NCBI RefSeq assembly: GCF_000179555.1
Contig: NZ_AECZ01000004.1
Location: 124,001-188,000, forward strand
Source: Solidesulfovibrio fructosivorans JJ]
Lineage (GTDB): Bacteria; Desulfobacterota; Desulfovibrionia; Desulfovibrionales; Desulfovibrionaceae
Reading direction: 5' to 3'
Length of the DNA: 64,000 bases
Position numbers and translations under genes: made by a program. Below, piece by piece: positions 1 through 8,841 of the stretch (its first letter is position 1; every line of letters starts with the position of its first letter). The notes below the pieces were generated by a model. That model was not told the DNA's origin. It did not search any database and saw only the letters and a program-made list of their open reading frames with translations.

Positions 1-456
1 GATCTGGCCGGCGGCGGCTACCACGTGCTCCACCACGCCCTGACCGGACAGGTGGCGGTGCCCTTGCTCGTGCTGCTTTTCGTCTGCCGTTTCGCCGGGA
101 CCCTTTTTTGCTACGCGACCAGCGCGCCGGGCGGCATTTTCGCGCCCATGCTGGCGCTTGGCACACTGCTTGGCATGGCCTTCGGCCAGCTCGCCGTGGG
201 GCTCGGGCTGACCACCTTTCCCGGCATGTTCGCCGTGGCCGGCATGGGGGCGCTTTTCGCGGCCACGGTGCGCGCGCCCCTGACCGGCATGGTGCTCATC
301 ATGGAAATGACCCGCAATTACGCCCTGACCCTGCCCCTGCTCGTGACCTGCATCGCCTCGGTGGTCACGGCCGAAACCCTGGGCGGCCGGCCGATCTACT
401 CGCTGCTCCTGGACCGCACCCTGCGCCGGGAACAGGACCCGGCGGCGTCCCGATAA
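1..456 (+). CDS. ClC-family chloride channel/transporter, C-terminal part
   Basis: The gene begins before the window; the frame is open from base 1 and stops at 454-456. The visible 151 residues contain the ClC pore-region signature GGIFAPMLALG at about residues 45-55, followed by the conserved stretch GMGALFAATVRAPLTG and several hydrophobic helices. This is the C-terminal half of the ClC membrane domain, so the protein moves chloride, possibly coupled to protons, across the inner membrane. It ends soon after the last helix and has no CBS domains, as in many bacterial members. Whether it is a channel or an antiporter cannot be decided because the region holding the gating glutamate is missing. 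Confidence 0.9.
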   Translation, partial: DLAGGGYHVLHHALTGQVAVPLLVLLFVCRFAGTLFCYATSAPGGIFAPMLALGTLLGMAFGQLAVGLGLTTFPGMFAVAGMGALFAATVRAPLTGMVLIMEMTRNYALTLPLLVTCIASVVTAETLGGRPIYSLLLDRTLRREQDPAASR

Positions 457-504
457 CGCCCGCCCCCCTCCCTGGCGTTCACGCTCAACCAAGGACACGC
501 GACC

Positions 505-848
505 ATGAAACGCCTTTTCGTGATGATCACCACCAAAAACCCCGACAAGGCCACCCGGGCCGCCCAATTCGCCAAGCTGGCCGGCGAGTCCTTGGCCGGC
601 ATGATGCTGGTGGACGACGGCGTGTACCTCGCCATTCCCGAAACCCTGGACCGGACCAAGGCCGTGACCGGCGACGACTTCGTCGGGCACTTGGCCGCGT
701 TGCCAAGGTCCCCCTGCTCGTGTGCAAACCCTGCTGCGCGGCCCGGGGCATCGCCGCCGAGGACCTACACCCGGCCTTCAGGGTCGGCACCGGCGTGGAC
801 GCCATGGCCGTCATCCTCGAGGACGACGTCACCACGCTGACCTTCTAG
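505..848 (+). pseudogene. DsrE-like protein, broken by one frameshift
   Basis: ATG at 505 is preceded by AAGGA. The first 66 codons read as a small cytoplasmic DsrE/peroxiredoxin-like protein (start MKRLFVMITTKNP; later MLVDDGVYLAIPE). Around 699-703 the frame is lost: the original frame turns into a serine/proline-rich nonsense tail ending near 840. The frame ending at 848 instead gives a family-like continuation (KVPLLVCKPCCAARGI and a final DDVTTLTF). Adding one G in the run at 700-703 would read HLAALAKVPLLVCKPCC without a break, giving a protein of about 114 residues. A CxxC-like cysteine cluster is retained in the second half. It is either a recent single-base deletion or a sequencing error. 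Confidence 0.72.
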
Positions 849-1049
849 GCGCGGGCCACGCCCGCCCAGGCTCCGGGGCCGCGCTCCGGGCGGACGGAAG
901 CGGTGCGGACGGCGACGCGAAAAAAAGCCCGCGCTGCCCACACACGCGACGAAGCTGCGCGGCCCCCCCCCCTGCGCCCGCCCTCCTTCCGGCTGGGCAA
1001 GCCAGGCCCGGCGCCTTGCTTGCCCGCCGCAGTGCTGGTAGCTACCGGC

Positions 1050-2870
1050 ATGGCCACTCCTCCCTCCGATGCCGAAGTCCCCTGCGCCGCGGCGCTGCCG
1101 CCGGGACGCCTGGGCCGCCGGCTGTTTCTTTATTTTGCGGCCACGCTCCTGGCCCTGGCCGTGGGGGTGGCCATGGCCACCATCGTTCCCCTGCTCGGCC
1201 GCCTCACCCGATCCGAACAGGCCGGGCTGGCCCATGTGGCCGAAACCAAGGCCCTGGCCATCGGCGAATGGTATCGCCGGGCCGAGGACCTGGCGCGGCA
1301 GATCACCAGCCGCACCCAGATCCGCGACGTCCTGGAGGACGTCTACGCCGGGCGCGTCTCCCGGGAACATTTCGCGGCCTACGCCGGGCCGCGGCTCGCC
1401 GACGCCATGAAGCGCTCGGCCGACGTAGTCGGCATCACCCGCCTGTCCAGGGACGGCGAGCCTGTCGTCTCCTGCGGCGAGGCGATCCCGGAAAACGCCT
1501 GGCGCATTCCGCCGGAAGGCTCCGGCAAGGTGCTGGTCTCCGCGCCCGTCATGCTTTCGGGAAAGCTCTGCATCGTTGTCGGCGCGCCCGTCACCGGCCG
1601 CGACGGCAGCCGCGTGGCCACCGACCTCGTGGCCGTGGACACGGCCCAGCTCGCCGGAAAGATCCTGCAGCCGCCGGGCGAAGACCCGGCCGCCCGGCTC
1701 GCCCTGGCCCTGCGGGAAAAGGACGCGGTCCGCACCTTCCTTGTCGAACCGAAGCCCCTGCCCCAAGCCCTGGCCCCGGCCATGGACAAGGGACTGGGGC
1801 AGGCGCTTGCCGGCCGCGCCGGCATCCTGGCCGCGACCGACACCGTCATCGCCTACACGCCGGTGGCCGACACCGGCTGGGGACTGGCCCTTTCCGCCGA
1901 CAGCCGCCTGCTCTACGCCCCGGTCCGGACCGAACTGGCCGCCATGCTCGCCTCCACGGCCGGCGTCTACGCGCTGTGCCTGCTCGGCTTCGGCGTCCTG
2001 CTGCGGCCGCTGACCGGACGCATCCTGCTCGAGGCCAGGGAGCTTTCCGCCATGGTCGCGGACCGGACCCGCCGGCTGACCGGGGAACTTGCGGCCCGCA
2101 AAGAGGCGGAAAAGGCCTTGCAGGAGGCCCGCGACGGCCTGGAGCGCCGCGTGGCCGAACGCACCCGCCGGCTGGCCGAGGCCAATGCGGAACTGCTTGC
2201 CCTGCACGAGCGCCTGGAAGGCGAGGTCGAGGAGCGAAAGGCCCTGTCCAGGGAACTCATCAACCTGCTCGAAGGGGTGCGCCTGGACATCTCGCGCGAC
2301 CTGCACGACCACACCGGGCAGCTCCTCACCACCCTGCGCCTGACCCTCAACGCCGCCGCGCGCGACCTGCCCGGGGACGCCGAGGCCTGTCGCGACCAGC
2401 TCGTCGCGGCCGGGCAAAAGGTGGACCAGGTGCAGACCGAGATCAAAGCCCTGGCCCGGGGGCTGCGGCCCGATACCCTGGACTATTTCGGCCTTGTCCC
2501 CTCACTCGCCGCCCTCATCGACGAACAGCAGGCCGCAAGTGAGCTGGCCTTCCATTTTTTCCACAACGAGATCCCGGCCGATTTCGACCGGGACAAGGCC
2601 CTGGCCCTCTACCGCATCGCCCAGGAAGCCCTGTCCAACACCATCCGCCACGCGAAAGCCGCCAACGTGCACCTAAGCCTCGTGCGGCGCGAGGACCGCA
2701 TCACCCTGTCCGTGGAGGACGACGGCGCGGGCTTCGATCCGGCGGCGCGGCCTGCCACGAGCCTGGGGCTTACGCTCATGCGCGAGCGCATGGTCCAGCT
2801 CGGCGGCACGCTGCTGGTGGAATCGGCCCCGGGCGAGGGCACGCACATCGTCGCGGAAGTCGCGCTCTGA
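1050..2870 (+). CDS. membrane sensor histidine kinase, NarX/UhpB (HisKA_3) type
   Basis: About 606 residues. A transmembrane helix lies near residues 20-45, an extracytoplasmic sensor region follows, and a second helix lies near 290-315. A coiled coil follows, then the HisKA_3 phosphoacceptor motif RDLHDHTGQL with H419, and a HATPase domain (N box EALSNTIRHA, G box DDGAGFDP). The frame is open from a GTG at 903, but the first 49 codons there are arginine/proline-rich and look non-coding, so I chose ATG 1050, which lies just before the first helix. The response regulator follows 19 bases downstream. Both precede the ttr-like operon, and sensing of a respiratory electron acceptor is a reasonable inference. 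No sensor domain family is recognised. Confidence 0.88.
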   Translation: MATPPSDAEVPCAAALPPGRLGRRLFLYFAATLLALAVGVAMATIVPLLGRLTRSEQAGLAHVAETKALAIGEWYRRAEDLARQITSRTQIRDVLEDVYAGRVSREHFAAYAGPRLADAMKRSADVVGITRLSRDGEPVVSCGEAIPENAWRIPPEGSGKVLVSAPVMLSGKLCIVVGAPVTGRDGSRVATDLVAVDTAQLAGKILQPPGEDPAARLALALREKDAVRTFLVEPKPLPQALAPAMDKGLGQALAGRAGILAATDTVIAYTPVADTGWGLALSADSRLLYAPVRTELAAMLASTAGVYALCLLGFGVLLRPLTGRILLEARELSAMVADRTRRLTGELAARKEAEKALQEARDGLERRVAERTRRLAEANAELLALHERLEGEVEERKALSRELINLLEGVRLDISRDLHDHTGQLLTTLRLTLNAAARDLPGDAEACRDQLVAAGQKVDQVQTEIKALARGLRPDTLDYFGLVPSLAALIDEQQAASELAFHFFHNEIPADFDRDKALALYRIAQEALSNTIRHAKAANVHLSLVRREDRITLSVEDDGAGFDPAARPATSLGLTLMRERMVQLGGTLLVESAPGEGTHIVAEVAL

Positions 2871-2889
2871 CAACCGCCGGGGAAACGCC

Positions 2890-3540
2890 ATGCACAGCCA
2901 TCGACTCCTGCTCGTGGACGACCATCAGGTGGTCATCGAAGGCATCAAGGGACTTTTCGCCGACCACGCCGACATCGTGATCGCCGGCGAAGCCACTTCC
3001 GGCGAACAGGCCGTGGAGCTGGCAAGCAAACTCCACCCGGACGTGGTCATCATGGACATCTCCATGCCGGGCCTAAACGGCGTGGAAGCCACCATCGCCA
3101 TCCGGCAGGCCGAACCCACGGCGGACATCATCATCTACACCATGCACTCCGACCAGCGCTTCATTCTGGAGCTCTTTAAGGCCGGCATCTCCGGCCACGT
3201 GCTCAAGGCCGACGACCCGGCGCTGCTGGTGCGGGCCGTGGAAACGGTCTGCGCCGGAGGCACCTTCTTCACCACGGTCACGCCCCAGCAGCTCTCCCGC
3301 CAGTTCCAGGGCGAGACGGCCGGGGACGACGAGGCGCGCCTCGCCCTTCTCAGCCGCCGCGAAATGGAGGTCTTCCGCCTGCTCGCCGACGGCCTGGCCC
3401 TCAAGCGCATCGCCGCCACGCTGTGCATCAGCCCCAAGACCGTGGAGACCCACAAGTACAACATCATGGAAAAGCTTGCCGCCGAGACCCCGGCCGACCT
3501 GACCAAGATCGCCCTGCGCCATGGGCTGATAAAGCCCTAG
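2890..3540 (+). CDS. NarL/FixJ-type response regulator
   Basis: 216 residues. The N-terminal receiver domain has the acidic pair in LLLVDDHQ, the phosphorylation site D56 (VVIMDISMPG), and the conserved threonine and lysine further on. The C-terminal LuxR/NarL helix-turn-helix (LSRREMEVFRLLADGLALKRIAATLCISPKTVETH, about residues 148-185) binds DNA. It is the partner of the kinase immediately upstream and was probably co-transcribed with it. Its likely targets include the reductase operon that starts 336 bases downstream, though no binding site was identified with confidence. Confidence 0.93.
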   Translation: MHSHRLLLVDDHQVVIEGIKGLFADHADIVIAGEATSGEQAVELASKLHPDVVIMDISMPGLNGVEATIAIRQAEPTADIIIYTMHSDQRFILELFKAGISGHVLKADDPALLVRAVETVCAGGTFFTTVTPQQLSRQFQGETAGDDEARLALLSRREMEVFRLLADGLALKRIAATLCISPKTVETHKYNIMEKLAAETPADLTKIALRHGLIKP

Positions 3541-3875
3541 GGACTATTTTGATGAGGGAGCAAGACGCCGGGGGGAAACTTTTCTGAAGAAAAGTTTCCC
3601 CCCGGGCCCCCCATCAAAAGACTTTCAAAGGGCACCAACGGGAAAGGGGATAGCAGGCGCCGGAGCCTCGTTGAGCGGCTCCCTATCGCGTGGATCTTAG
3701 GTTCCGCGCGTAAGGATTTTCCCGAGCCAGTCGCCGTCGTTGCGTGGGCGGCCGGCATCTTTCGAGCGTGATCCCCCGCCATGAGGGACAATCACGGAAA
3801 TAGGGAAATCAGGAACGTCCCGATGGACCCGACCGCGTCCGGGCGGCATCCTTTGGCCAGAGCAAGGGAGATGCC
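3541..3875. other. 335-base intergenic region upstream of the ttr-like operon
   Basis: The left part holds the terminator/repeat hairpin described separately. The right part should contain the promoter of the reductase operon. Inverted pentamers (GGGAC ... GTCCC) flank about 30 bases near 3785-3822 and could be a regulator site, but this is weak. No open reading frame of coding character is seen. Confidence 0.5.
3570..3603. terminator. 15-bp perfect hairpin, dispersed repeat copy 1
   Basis: Arms GGGGGGAAACTTTTC at 3570-3584 and its exact complement at 3589-3603 flank a TGAA loop. It lies 30 bases after the response-regulator stop and probably ends that transcript. It belongs to a family with copies at 9597 and 15328. 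In this copy the flanking repeat sequence (AAAAGACTTTCAAAGGG, about 3616-3632) shows that the element is in inverse orientation to the others. Confidence 0.75.
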
Positions 3876-4604
3876 ATGGACAGGAGATCGTTTCTCAAAC
3901 TGCTGGGGCTTGGCGGCGCGAGCGTCGGGATCGTGGCCCCGGGCGAAGCCTTCGCCGCCGGGAGCGGCAAGGGACCGCGCTACGCCATGGTCGTGGATCT
4001 GCGGCGTTGCGTGGGCTGCCAGTCGTGCACCGTGAGCTGCGGCCTGGAAAACCGCACCCCGGTCGGGGATTTCCGCACCACCGTGGGCGAGTACGTGCTG
4101 CGCGACGCCGAGACGAAGCGGTCGTTCGTCGCCTCGCTGCCGCGCCTGTGCAACCACTGCGAAAAGCCGGCCTGCATCCCGGTCTGCCCGGTGAAGGCCA
4201 CCTACCAGCGTCCGGACGGCATCGTGGTCATCGACGGGACCAAGTGCCTGGGCTGCGGCTTTTGCGTCCAGGCCTGCCCCTACGGGGCGCGCTTTCTCAA
4301 CCACGAGACCAAGACCGCCGACAAGTGCACCTTCTGCGCCCACCGCCTGGCCGCCGGGCTGCTGCCGGCCTGCGTGGAAAACTGCGTGGGCGGGGCGCGC
4401 CATTTCGGCGACGTCAACAATCCCGAAAGCCTCGTCGGCCGCCTGCTGCGCGAACACGACGGCGCGCTGGCCGTGCTCTATCCCGAGAAGAAAACCGAGC
4501 CTTCCGTCTATTACCTAGGCCTCGATCCCTTTTTCGTCAGCGCCGCCGATGTGGCCGCGCCCATGCCCTACCGCGATCTGCGCCAGGGAGGAAGCCATGC
4601 CTGA
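3876..4604 (+). CDS. ttrB: tetrathionate reductase-type Fe-S electron-transfer subunit B
   Basis: 242 residues. A twin-arginine signal (RRSFLKLLGLGGA) sends the folded protein across the membrane. Four cysteine groups follow: CVGCQSCTVSC, CNHCEKPACIPVCP, CLGCGFCVQACP and CTFC...CVENC. Together they bind four [4Fe-4S] clusters, as in the DmsB/PhsB/TtrB family. The protein passes electrons from the quinol-oxidising membrane subunit encoded next to the molybdopterin subunit. ATG 3876 is preceded by AAGGGAG. The stop overlaps the start of the membrane subunit gene. The gene order B-C-A matches ttr operons. Substrate assignment rests mainly on subunit A. Confidence 0.85.
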   Translation: MDRRSFLKLLGLGGASVGIVAPGEAFAAGSGKGPRYAMVVDLRRCVGCQSCTVSCGLENRTPVGDFRTTVGEYVLRDAETKRSFVASLPRLCNHCEKPACIPVCPVKATYQRPDGIVVIDGTKCLGCGFCVQACPYGARFLNHETKTADKCTFCAHRLAAGLLPACVENCVGGARHFGDVNNPESLVGRLLREHDGALAVLYPEKKTEPSVYYLGLDPFFVSAADVAAPMPYRDLRQGGSHA

Positions 4605-5577
4605 TGTCATGGAACTTGTCGGCGTCGTGCCCGCTCCGGATTGGGGCGCCCTTGAACCGCTGGCCCTTGGCATGCTGACCGCCGGCGCGGCGGCCCTGAT
4701 CCTGGCCGCCTTGACCCTGCTGTGGGGCCGGGGCGAACGGCTGGCCCGGCCGTTTTCCCTGGCGGCGCTCACCGCCGGCCTGTGCGGCCAGTCGGCCCTT
4801 TTCGTTTCGCTGGAACAACCGCTTCGGGCCTACGAATTCTTCCTCCACCCGTCCACGACCTCCTGGACCGCCGCCGGGGCCTACATCGTCCCGGTATTCC
4901 TGCTCACCGCGTTGGGCCTCGTTTGGCGCACGCGCCGGCCGCGCCCGGCCAACCGGACCCTGGCCGCCCTGGCGCTTTTGCCCGGCATCGCGGTCTTTAC
5001 CTACGCCACCAACGAAATCATGGCCTGCGTCGGCCGGGCCTTGTGGACAAGCCCGGTGCTGCCGCCGCTTTTCGTCATCGCCGGGCTGGCCGGCGGCCTC
5101 GGCCTGACTGCCTGTCTGGCCGGCGGCAGGGACGCCGATCCCGGGGTCACCCGTGCCCTGGCCGGCTCTGCCGCCCTGGGAGCGGGCGCTTGCGCGGCCT
5201 TGGCCATTTTCCTGCCCGCGCCCGCCGGATTCGCCGGGGCCGTGAGCCTCTGGTGGCATGCCCCGGACCTGCTCTGTCTGCTGGCCCTGGTTGCGGCGGT
5301 CCTCGGCTGGAAAAGCGCCGGCCGCGGCCTGTACGTGGCCGGCGTGGCCGGGCTGGCCGCCGACTTCCTGCTCTTCTGGAAGCTCATCCAGCTCGGCCAG
5401 GCCTTCCCCCGCAACGCCGCCACCGTGGCCGACAAGGCCGCCTTCCTCGACCTGCTGTCCGGGCCGTCGCTCCTGGCCCTGGCCGGAACCGCCGGACTGC
5501 TTTTGGCCCTGGGGCTGCTCGTGCCCGCGCTTTTGCCCGAAAAAACGCCGCCCGCCCCCCACGGCGTCCGCTCATAA
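4597..5577 (+). CDS. ttrC: NrfD/TtrC-like membrane quinol-oxidising subunit
   Basis: 326 residues with about nine hydrophobic helices and little else, the profile of the NrfD/PsrC family that anchors molybdoenzymes and oxidises menaquinol. ATG 4597 has GGAGG seven bases upstream, inside the end of the preceding Fe-S gene, which it overlaps by eight bases. It is followed after 14 bases by the catalytic subunit. The sequence is poorly conserved in this family, so the position between B and A subunits carries much of the assignment. Confidence 0.82.
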   Translation: MPDVMELVGVVPAPDWGALEPLALGMLTAGAAALILAALTLLWGRGERLARPFSLAALTAGLCGQSALFVSLEQPLRAYEFFLHPSTTSWTAAGAYIVPVFLLTALGLVWRTRRPRPANRTLAALALLPGIAVFTYATNEIMACVGRALWTSPVLPPLFVIAGLAGGLGLTACLAGGRDADPGVTRALAGSAALGAGACAALAIFLPAPAGFAGAVSLWWHAPDLLCLLALVAAVLGWKSAGRGLYVAGVAGLAADFLLFWKLIQLGQAFPRNAATVADKAAFLDLLSGPSLLALAGTAGLLLALGLLVPALLPEKTPPAPHGVRS

Positions 5578-5591
5578 GGAAAGGCACCGCT

Positions 5592-8500
5592 ATGATGGAC
5601 CAATCTTCCCTGCCGCAAAACGGCACGCCCCCGGATCAGGGCAAACGCGACCTGCTCAAAAAAGGCGCGGTGGTCGCCGGGCTCGGACTTTTCGCCGCCG
5701 CCTCGGCCGGCGCGGCCGTCAAAGTCGTCAGCGGCCTTGTGACCGGCTCCGCCGGCGAGGCCCTGGCCGACCCCGTCAACAAGAACTCCCTGCCCCCGGA
5801 ATATCGTGTCGACGCCGCCGGACAGGTACACGAAACCAAAGGCCAGCGCGTGGCCTTCAACCAGTGCTGGGGCTGCACCACCTTTTGCGGCGTGCGGCTG
5901 CATATCGACGAGGCGACGGACGCCGTGACCCGGGTGGCCGGCAATCCCTACAACCCGCTGGCCCACGAGCATCATTTCGCCATGGACACCCCGGTGGAGG
6001 AAACCCTGCGCCGGCTCTCGGCCGACAAGGGGCAAGGCCACGACAAGCGCTCCACCACCTGCGGCCGGGGCGCGGCCATGCTCGACGCCTCGAAAAACCC
6101 CTTCCGCATCACCCGCTGCCTTAAACGCGCGGGCAAACGCGGCGAAGGCAAATGGAAAACCATTCCCTTCGAACAGCTCGTGGCCGAGGTGGTGGACGGC
6201 GGCGACCTCTTCGGCGAGGGGCACGTGGACGGCCTGCGGGCCATCCGCGAGGCCAAGGGCCCGGCCAACCCGGCCATGCCGGAATTCGGCCCCCAGTCCA
6301 ACCGCCTGCTTTTGACCTATGCCGTGGACGACGGCCGGGAGACGTTTTTCTACAAGCGCTTCGGCATGCAGGCCTTTGGCACGAAAAACTTCGGCAAGCA
6401 CGGGGCCTACTGCGGCCTGTCCTTTCGCATCGGCTCCGGGCTTTTCATGGACGACCTCAAGAAGAACACCCACATCAAGCCGGATTTCGAAAACTGCGAA
6501 TTCGCCATTTTCTGGGGCACGGCCCCGTCCCAGGCCGGCAATCCGTTCAACCGCTCGGGCCGGATGCTGGCCGCCGGGCGCAGCGACGGCAAGCTGCACT
6601 ACGCCGTGGTGGACCCGGTGCTGCGTATGCCCATGGCCAGCGCGTCGCGTGACCGGTGCCAGTGGGTGCCCATCCTGCCAGGCATGGACTCGGCCCTGGC
6701 CATGGGCATGATGCGCTGGATTTTCGACAACGAACGCTTCGACAAGGGCTTTTTGTCCCGGCCCACCCTGGCTGCCGCCAAGGCCGCCGGCGAAGCCGGC
6801 TTTTGCAACGCCACGCATCTGGTCCGGCTTTCCGGCCCGGGCGCGGGCCATATCCTCATGGCCTCGGACATGGGCCTGGCCGCCCCTGCCCCGGCCGTTA
6901 AGGACGCCGGCAAGCCCGCCGCCGAGGCCGCCAAACCCGGGGACGCGCCCATGGTCATGGGCAGCGGCGGCAAGCCGGTCCCGGCCGGCGGCTGCCCCGA
7001 GGCGGCGCTTTTCTACCGGGGCGAGGTCAGGCTGCCGGACGGCTCGACCGCCACCGTGGCCACGGCGCTGACGCTTTTGCGCGAGGAAGCGATGGGGCGC
7101 AGCCTGGAAGAGTACGCCACATACTGCGGCGTGCCGGTGGAGACCATGACGCAGCTGGCCCGGGAACTGACCGCCCACGGCAAGCGGGCCGCCGTGGACG
7201 TGCACGGCGGCATGATGAGCACCTCCGGCGGCAACGCCACGTTCACCGTGCTCACCCTCAATACGTTGATCGGCAACATCAATGCCAAGGGCGGCATCGC
7301 CACCACGGCCGGCTCGTTTCATGCCGGCCCGGCCCTCAAAGGCCCGCGCTACGACCTGGAGAACTTCCCCGGCGAAATCCAGGCCAAAGGCTTCCCGGCC
7401 ATCCGCTGCCGGGCTCCGTACCAGAAATCGACGGAATTCAAGCAGAAATCCGCCGCCGGCAAGAATCCCTATCCGTCGGAGCAGCCCTGGTATCCGCTGA
7501 CCCCGCCCAACATGCCCGGCGAACATCTGCTCTCCCACGCCAACGGCTCGCCGTTTACCTACAAATGCTGGATCAACTGGACCGGCAACGTCATCTACGG
7601 CCACGGCGGGCTCAAACACGCCGTGGACAAGCATCTGCGCGATCCGGCCGACCTGCCGCTCATCATCGGCATCGACACCTTTCACAACGAGACCAACGCC
7701 TACGCCGATTATCTCGTGCCCGACCCGTGCATGTACGAAGTCTGGGGCGGCTTCTCCGGGGCCTGGGCCGGGGTGTTAACCAAGATGTCAACAGCCCGTT
7801 GGCCGGCCATCGAACCGCGCCAGGAAAAAAGCGCCGCCGGCGAGCCGGTGTGCATGGAGCTTTTCCTCATCGAGGTGGCCAAGCGCCTGGGCCTGCCGGG
7901 TTTCGGCGACAAAGCCATTCCCGGCCGGGACGGCACCCTCCACCCCCTCAACACGCCCCAGGACTACTACCTGCGCCTGACGGCCAATGTGGCCTGGTTC
8001 AAAGGAGACGTGCTGCCGAGCCCCAGCGACCGGGACGTGGCGCTTTCGGGCATCGCCCGCATCCTGCCGGACATTGCCAGGGTGCTGCCGCCCGAGGAGC
8101 GCGGCCCGGTGGCCTACGTCTACAGCCGGGGCGGCCGGTTCGCCCCCTACGGCGCGAGCTACGCCGGGGACGCGGTCAAGGCGAAGTGGGAAAAGGCGCT
8201 CCAAATCTATAACGAGGAAGCGGCCCTGGCGATCAACTCCCAGACCGGCAGGCACTATAGCGGCACGCCCCGCTTCCTGCCGCCGCGTCTCACCGACGGC
8301 CGGGAACTGCGCGCGGTCTGGACCGAGAAGGACTACCCGCTGCTCATGACGTCCTTCAAATCGAGCCTCATCAACTCCTACGCCGTCATCTCCGACCGGC
8401 TGCTGGCCGTCAAACCCATCAACATGGTCATGGTCCACACCGAAGACGCCAAGCGCCTGGGCGTTTCCCGGGGCGACCTGGTGCGCATGGTGAGTCCGGC

Positions 8501-8771
8501 CGGCAGCGCCGCAGCACGGGTGGTGGTCGGGGACGTGGTCATGCCGGGCGTCGTCGCCGTGGAACACGGCTTCGGCCATACGGCGCTCGGGGCCGCCGAC
8601 GTGGAAGTGGACGGCAAGCTGATCCGGGCCGACCGCCGCGCCGCCGCCGGCTTCTCCCTCAACGACCTGACGCCGCCGGACCCCACCCGCAAGGGCGCGT
8701 CCACCCTGCTCGAGCATGAATACGGCTGTTCCGCCCGGCAAGGCATCCCCATACGGTTGGAAAAGGTCTGA
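5592..8771 (+). CDS. ttrA: molybdopterin oxidoreductase, tetrathionate reductase subunit A-like
   Basis: 1059 residues, close to the unusually long TtrA proteins. The N-terminus has a Tat-like export signal without a clean RR pair (KRDLLKKGAVVAGLGLFAA), so export may rely on the partner subunit. The [4Fe-4S] motif CWGCTTFC (C92, C95, C99) with C157 follows. HGAYCGLSFR with C274 is the probable molybdenum ligand region. The C-terminus is a molybdopterin dinucleotide-binding domain (residues about 900-1050). Two molybdopterin guanine dinucleotides are expected. It should reduce tetrathionate or another sulfur oxyanion in the periplasm with electrons from TtrB/TtrC. Arsenate- and selenate-reductase relatives share this fold, so the substrate is inferred. 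ATG 5592 is preceded by AAGGAAAGG. Confidence 0.85.
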   Translation: MMDQSSLPQNGTPPDQGKRDLLKKGAVVAGLGLFAAASAGAAVKVVSGLVTGSAGEALADPVNKNSLPPEYRVDAAGQVHETKGQRVAFNQCWGCTTFCGVRLHIDEATDAVTRVAGNPYNPLAHEHHFAMDTPVEETLRRLSADKGQGHDKRSTTCGRGAAMLDASKNPFRITRCLKRAGKRGEGKWKTIPFEQLVAEVVDGGDLFGEGHVDGLRAIREAKGPANPAMPEFGPQSNRLLLTYAVDDGRETFFYKRFGMQAFGTKNFGKHGAYCGLSFRIGSGLFMDDLKKNTHIKPDFENCEFAIFWGTAPSQAGNPFNRSGRMLAAGRSDGKLHYAVVDPVLRMPMASASRDRCQWVPILPGMDSALAMGMMRWIFDNERFDKGFLSRPTLAAAKAAGEAGFCNATHLVRLSGPGAGHILMASDMGLAAPAPAVKDAGKPAAEAAKPGDAPMVMGSGGKPVPAGGCPEAALFYRGEVRLPDGSTATVATALTLLREEAMGRSLEEYATYCGVPVETMTQLARELTAHGKRAAVDVHGGMMSTSGGNATFTVLTLNTLIGNINAKGGIATTAGSFHAGPALKGPRYDLENFPGEIQAKGFPAIRCRAPYQKSTEFKQKSAAGKNPYPSEQPWYPLTPPNMPGEHLLSHANGSPFTYKCWINWTGNVIYGHGGLKHAVDKHLRDPADLPLIIGIDTFHNETNAYADYLVPDPCMYEVWGGFSGAWAGVLTKMSTARWPAIEPRQEKSAAGEPVCMELFLIEVAKRLGLPGFGDKAIPGRDGTLHPLNTPQDYYLRLTANVAWFKGDVLPSPSDRDVALSGIARILPDIARVLPPEERGPVAYVYSRGGRFAPYGASYAGDAVKAKWEKALQIYNEEAALAINSQTGRHYSGTPRFLPPRLTDGRELRAVWTEKDYPLLMTSFKSSLINSYAVISDRLLAVKPINMVMVHTEDAKRLGVSRGDLVRMVSPAGSAAARVVVGDVVMPGVVAVEHGFGHTALGAADVEVDGKLIRADRRAAAGFSLNDLTPPDPTRKGASTLLEHEYGCSARQGIPIRLEKV

Positions 8772-8779
8772 GGCGTCGT

Positions 8780-8811
8780 CCCGTAAAAAGTACCAAAGTG
8801 CTTTTTACGGG
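8780..8811. terminator. convergent terminator hairpin after ttrA
   Basis: Arms CCCGTAAAAAG (8780-8790) and CTTTTTACGGG (8801-8811) with a 10-base loop lie nine bases after the ttrA stop and before the end of a minus-strand gene. The A- and T-runs inside the stem make it usable in both directions. Confidence 0.75.
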
Positions 8812-8841
8812 AAAGGCCGGCCGGCAAGACCGCGCGCACGT

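Noticed and set aside
903-1049. Longer N-terminus for the first sensor kinase, starting at GTG 903
   Set aside because: The 49 added residues are arginine/proline-rich, lack a ribosome-binding site, and sit before the first membrane helix, so they look like non-coding sequence.
4722-5591. Upstream extension of the TtrA frame overlapping the membrane-subunit gene
   Set aside because: It is an arginine/proline-rich shadow of the NrfD-like gene; the real protein starts at 5592 with a good ribosome-binding site and an export signal.
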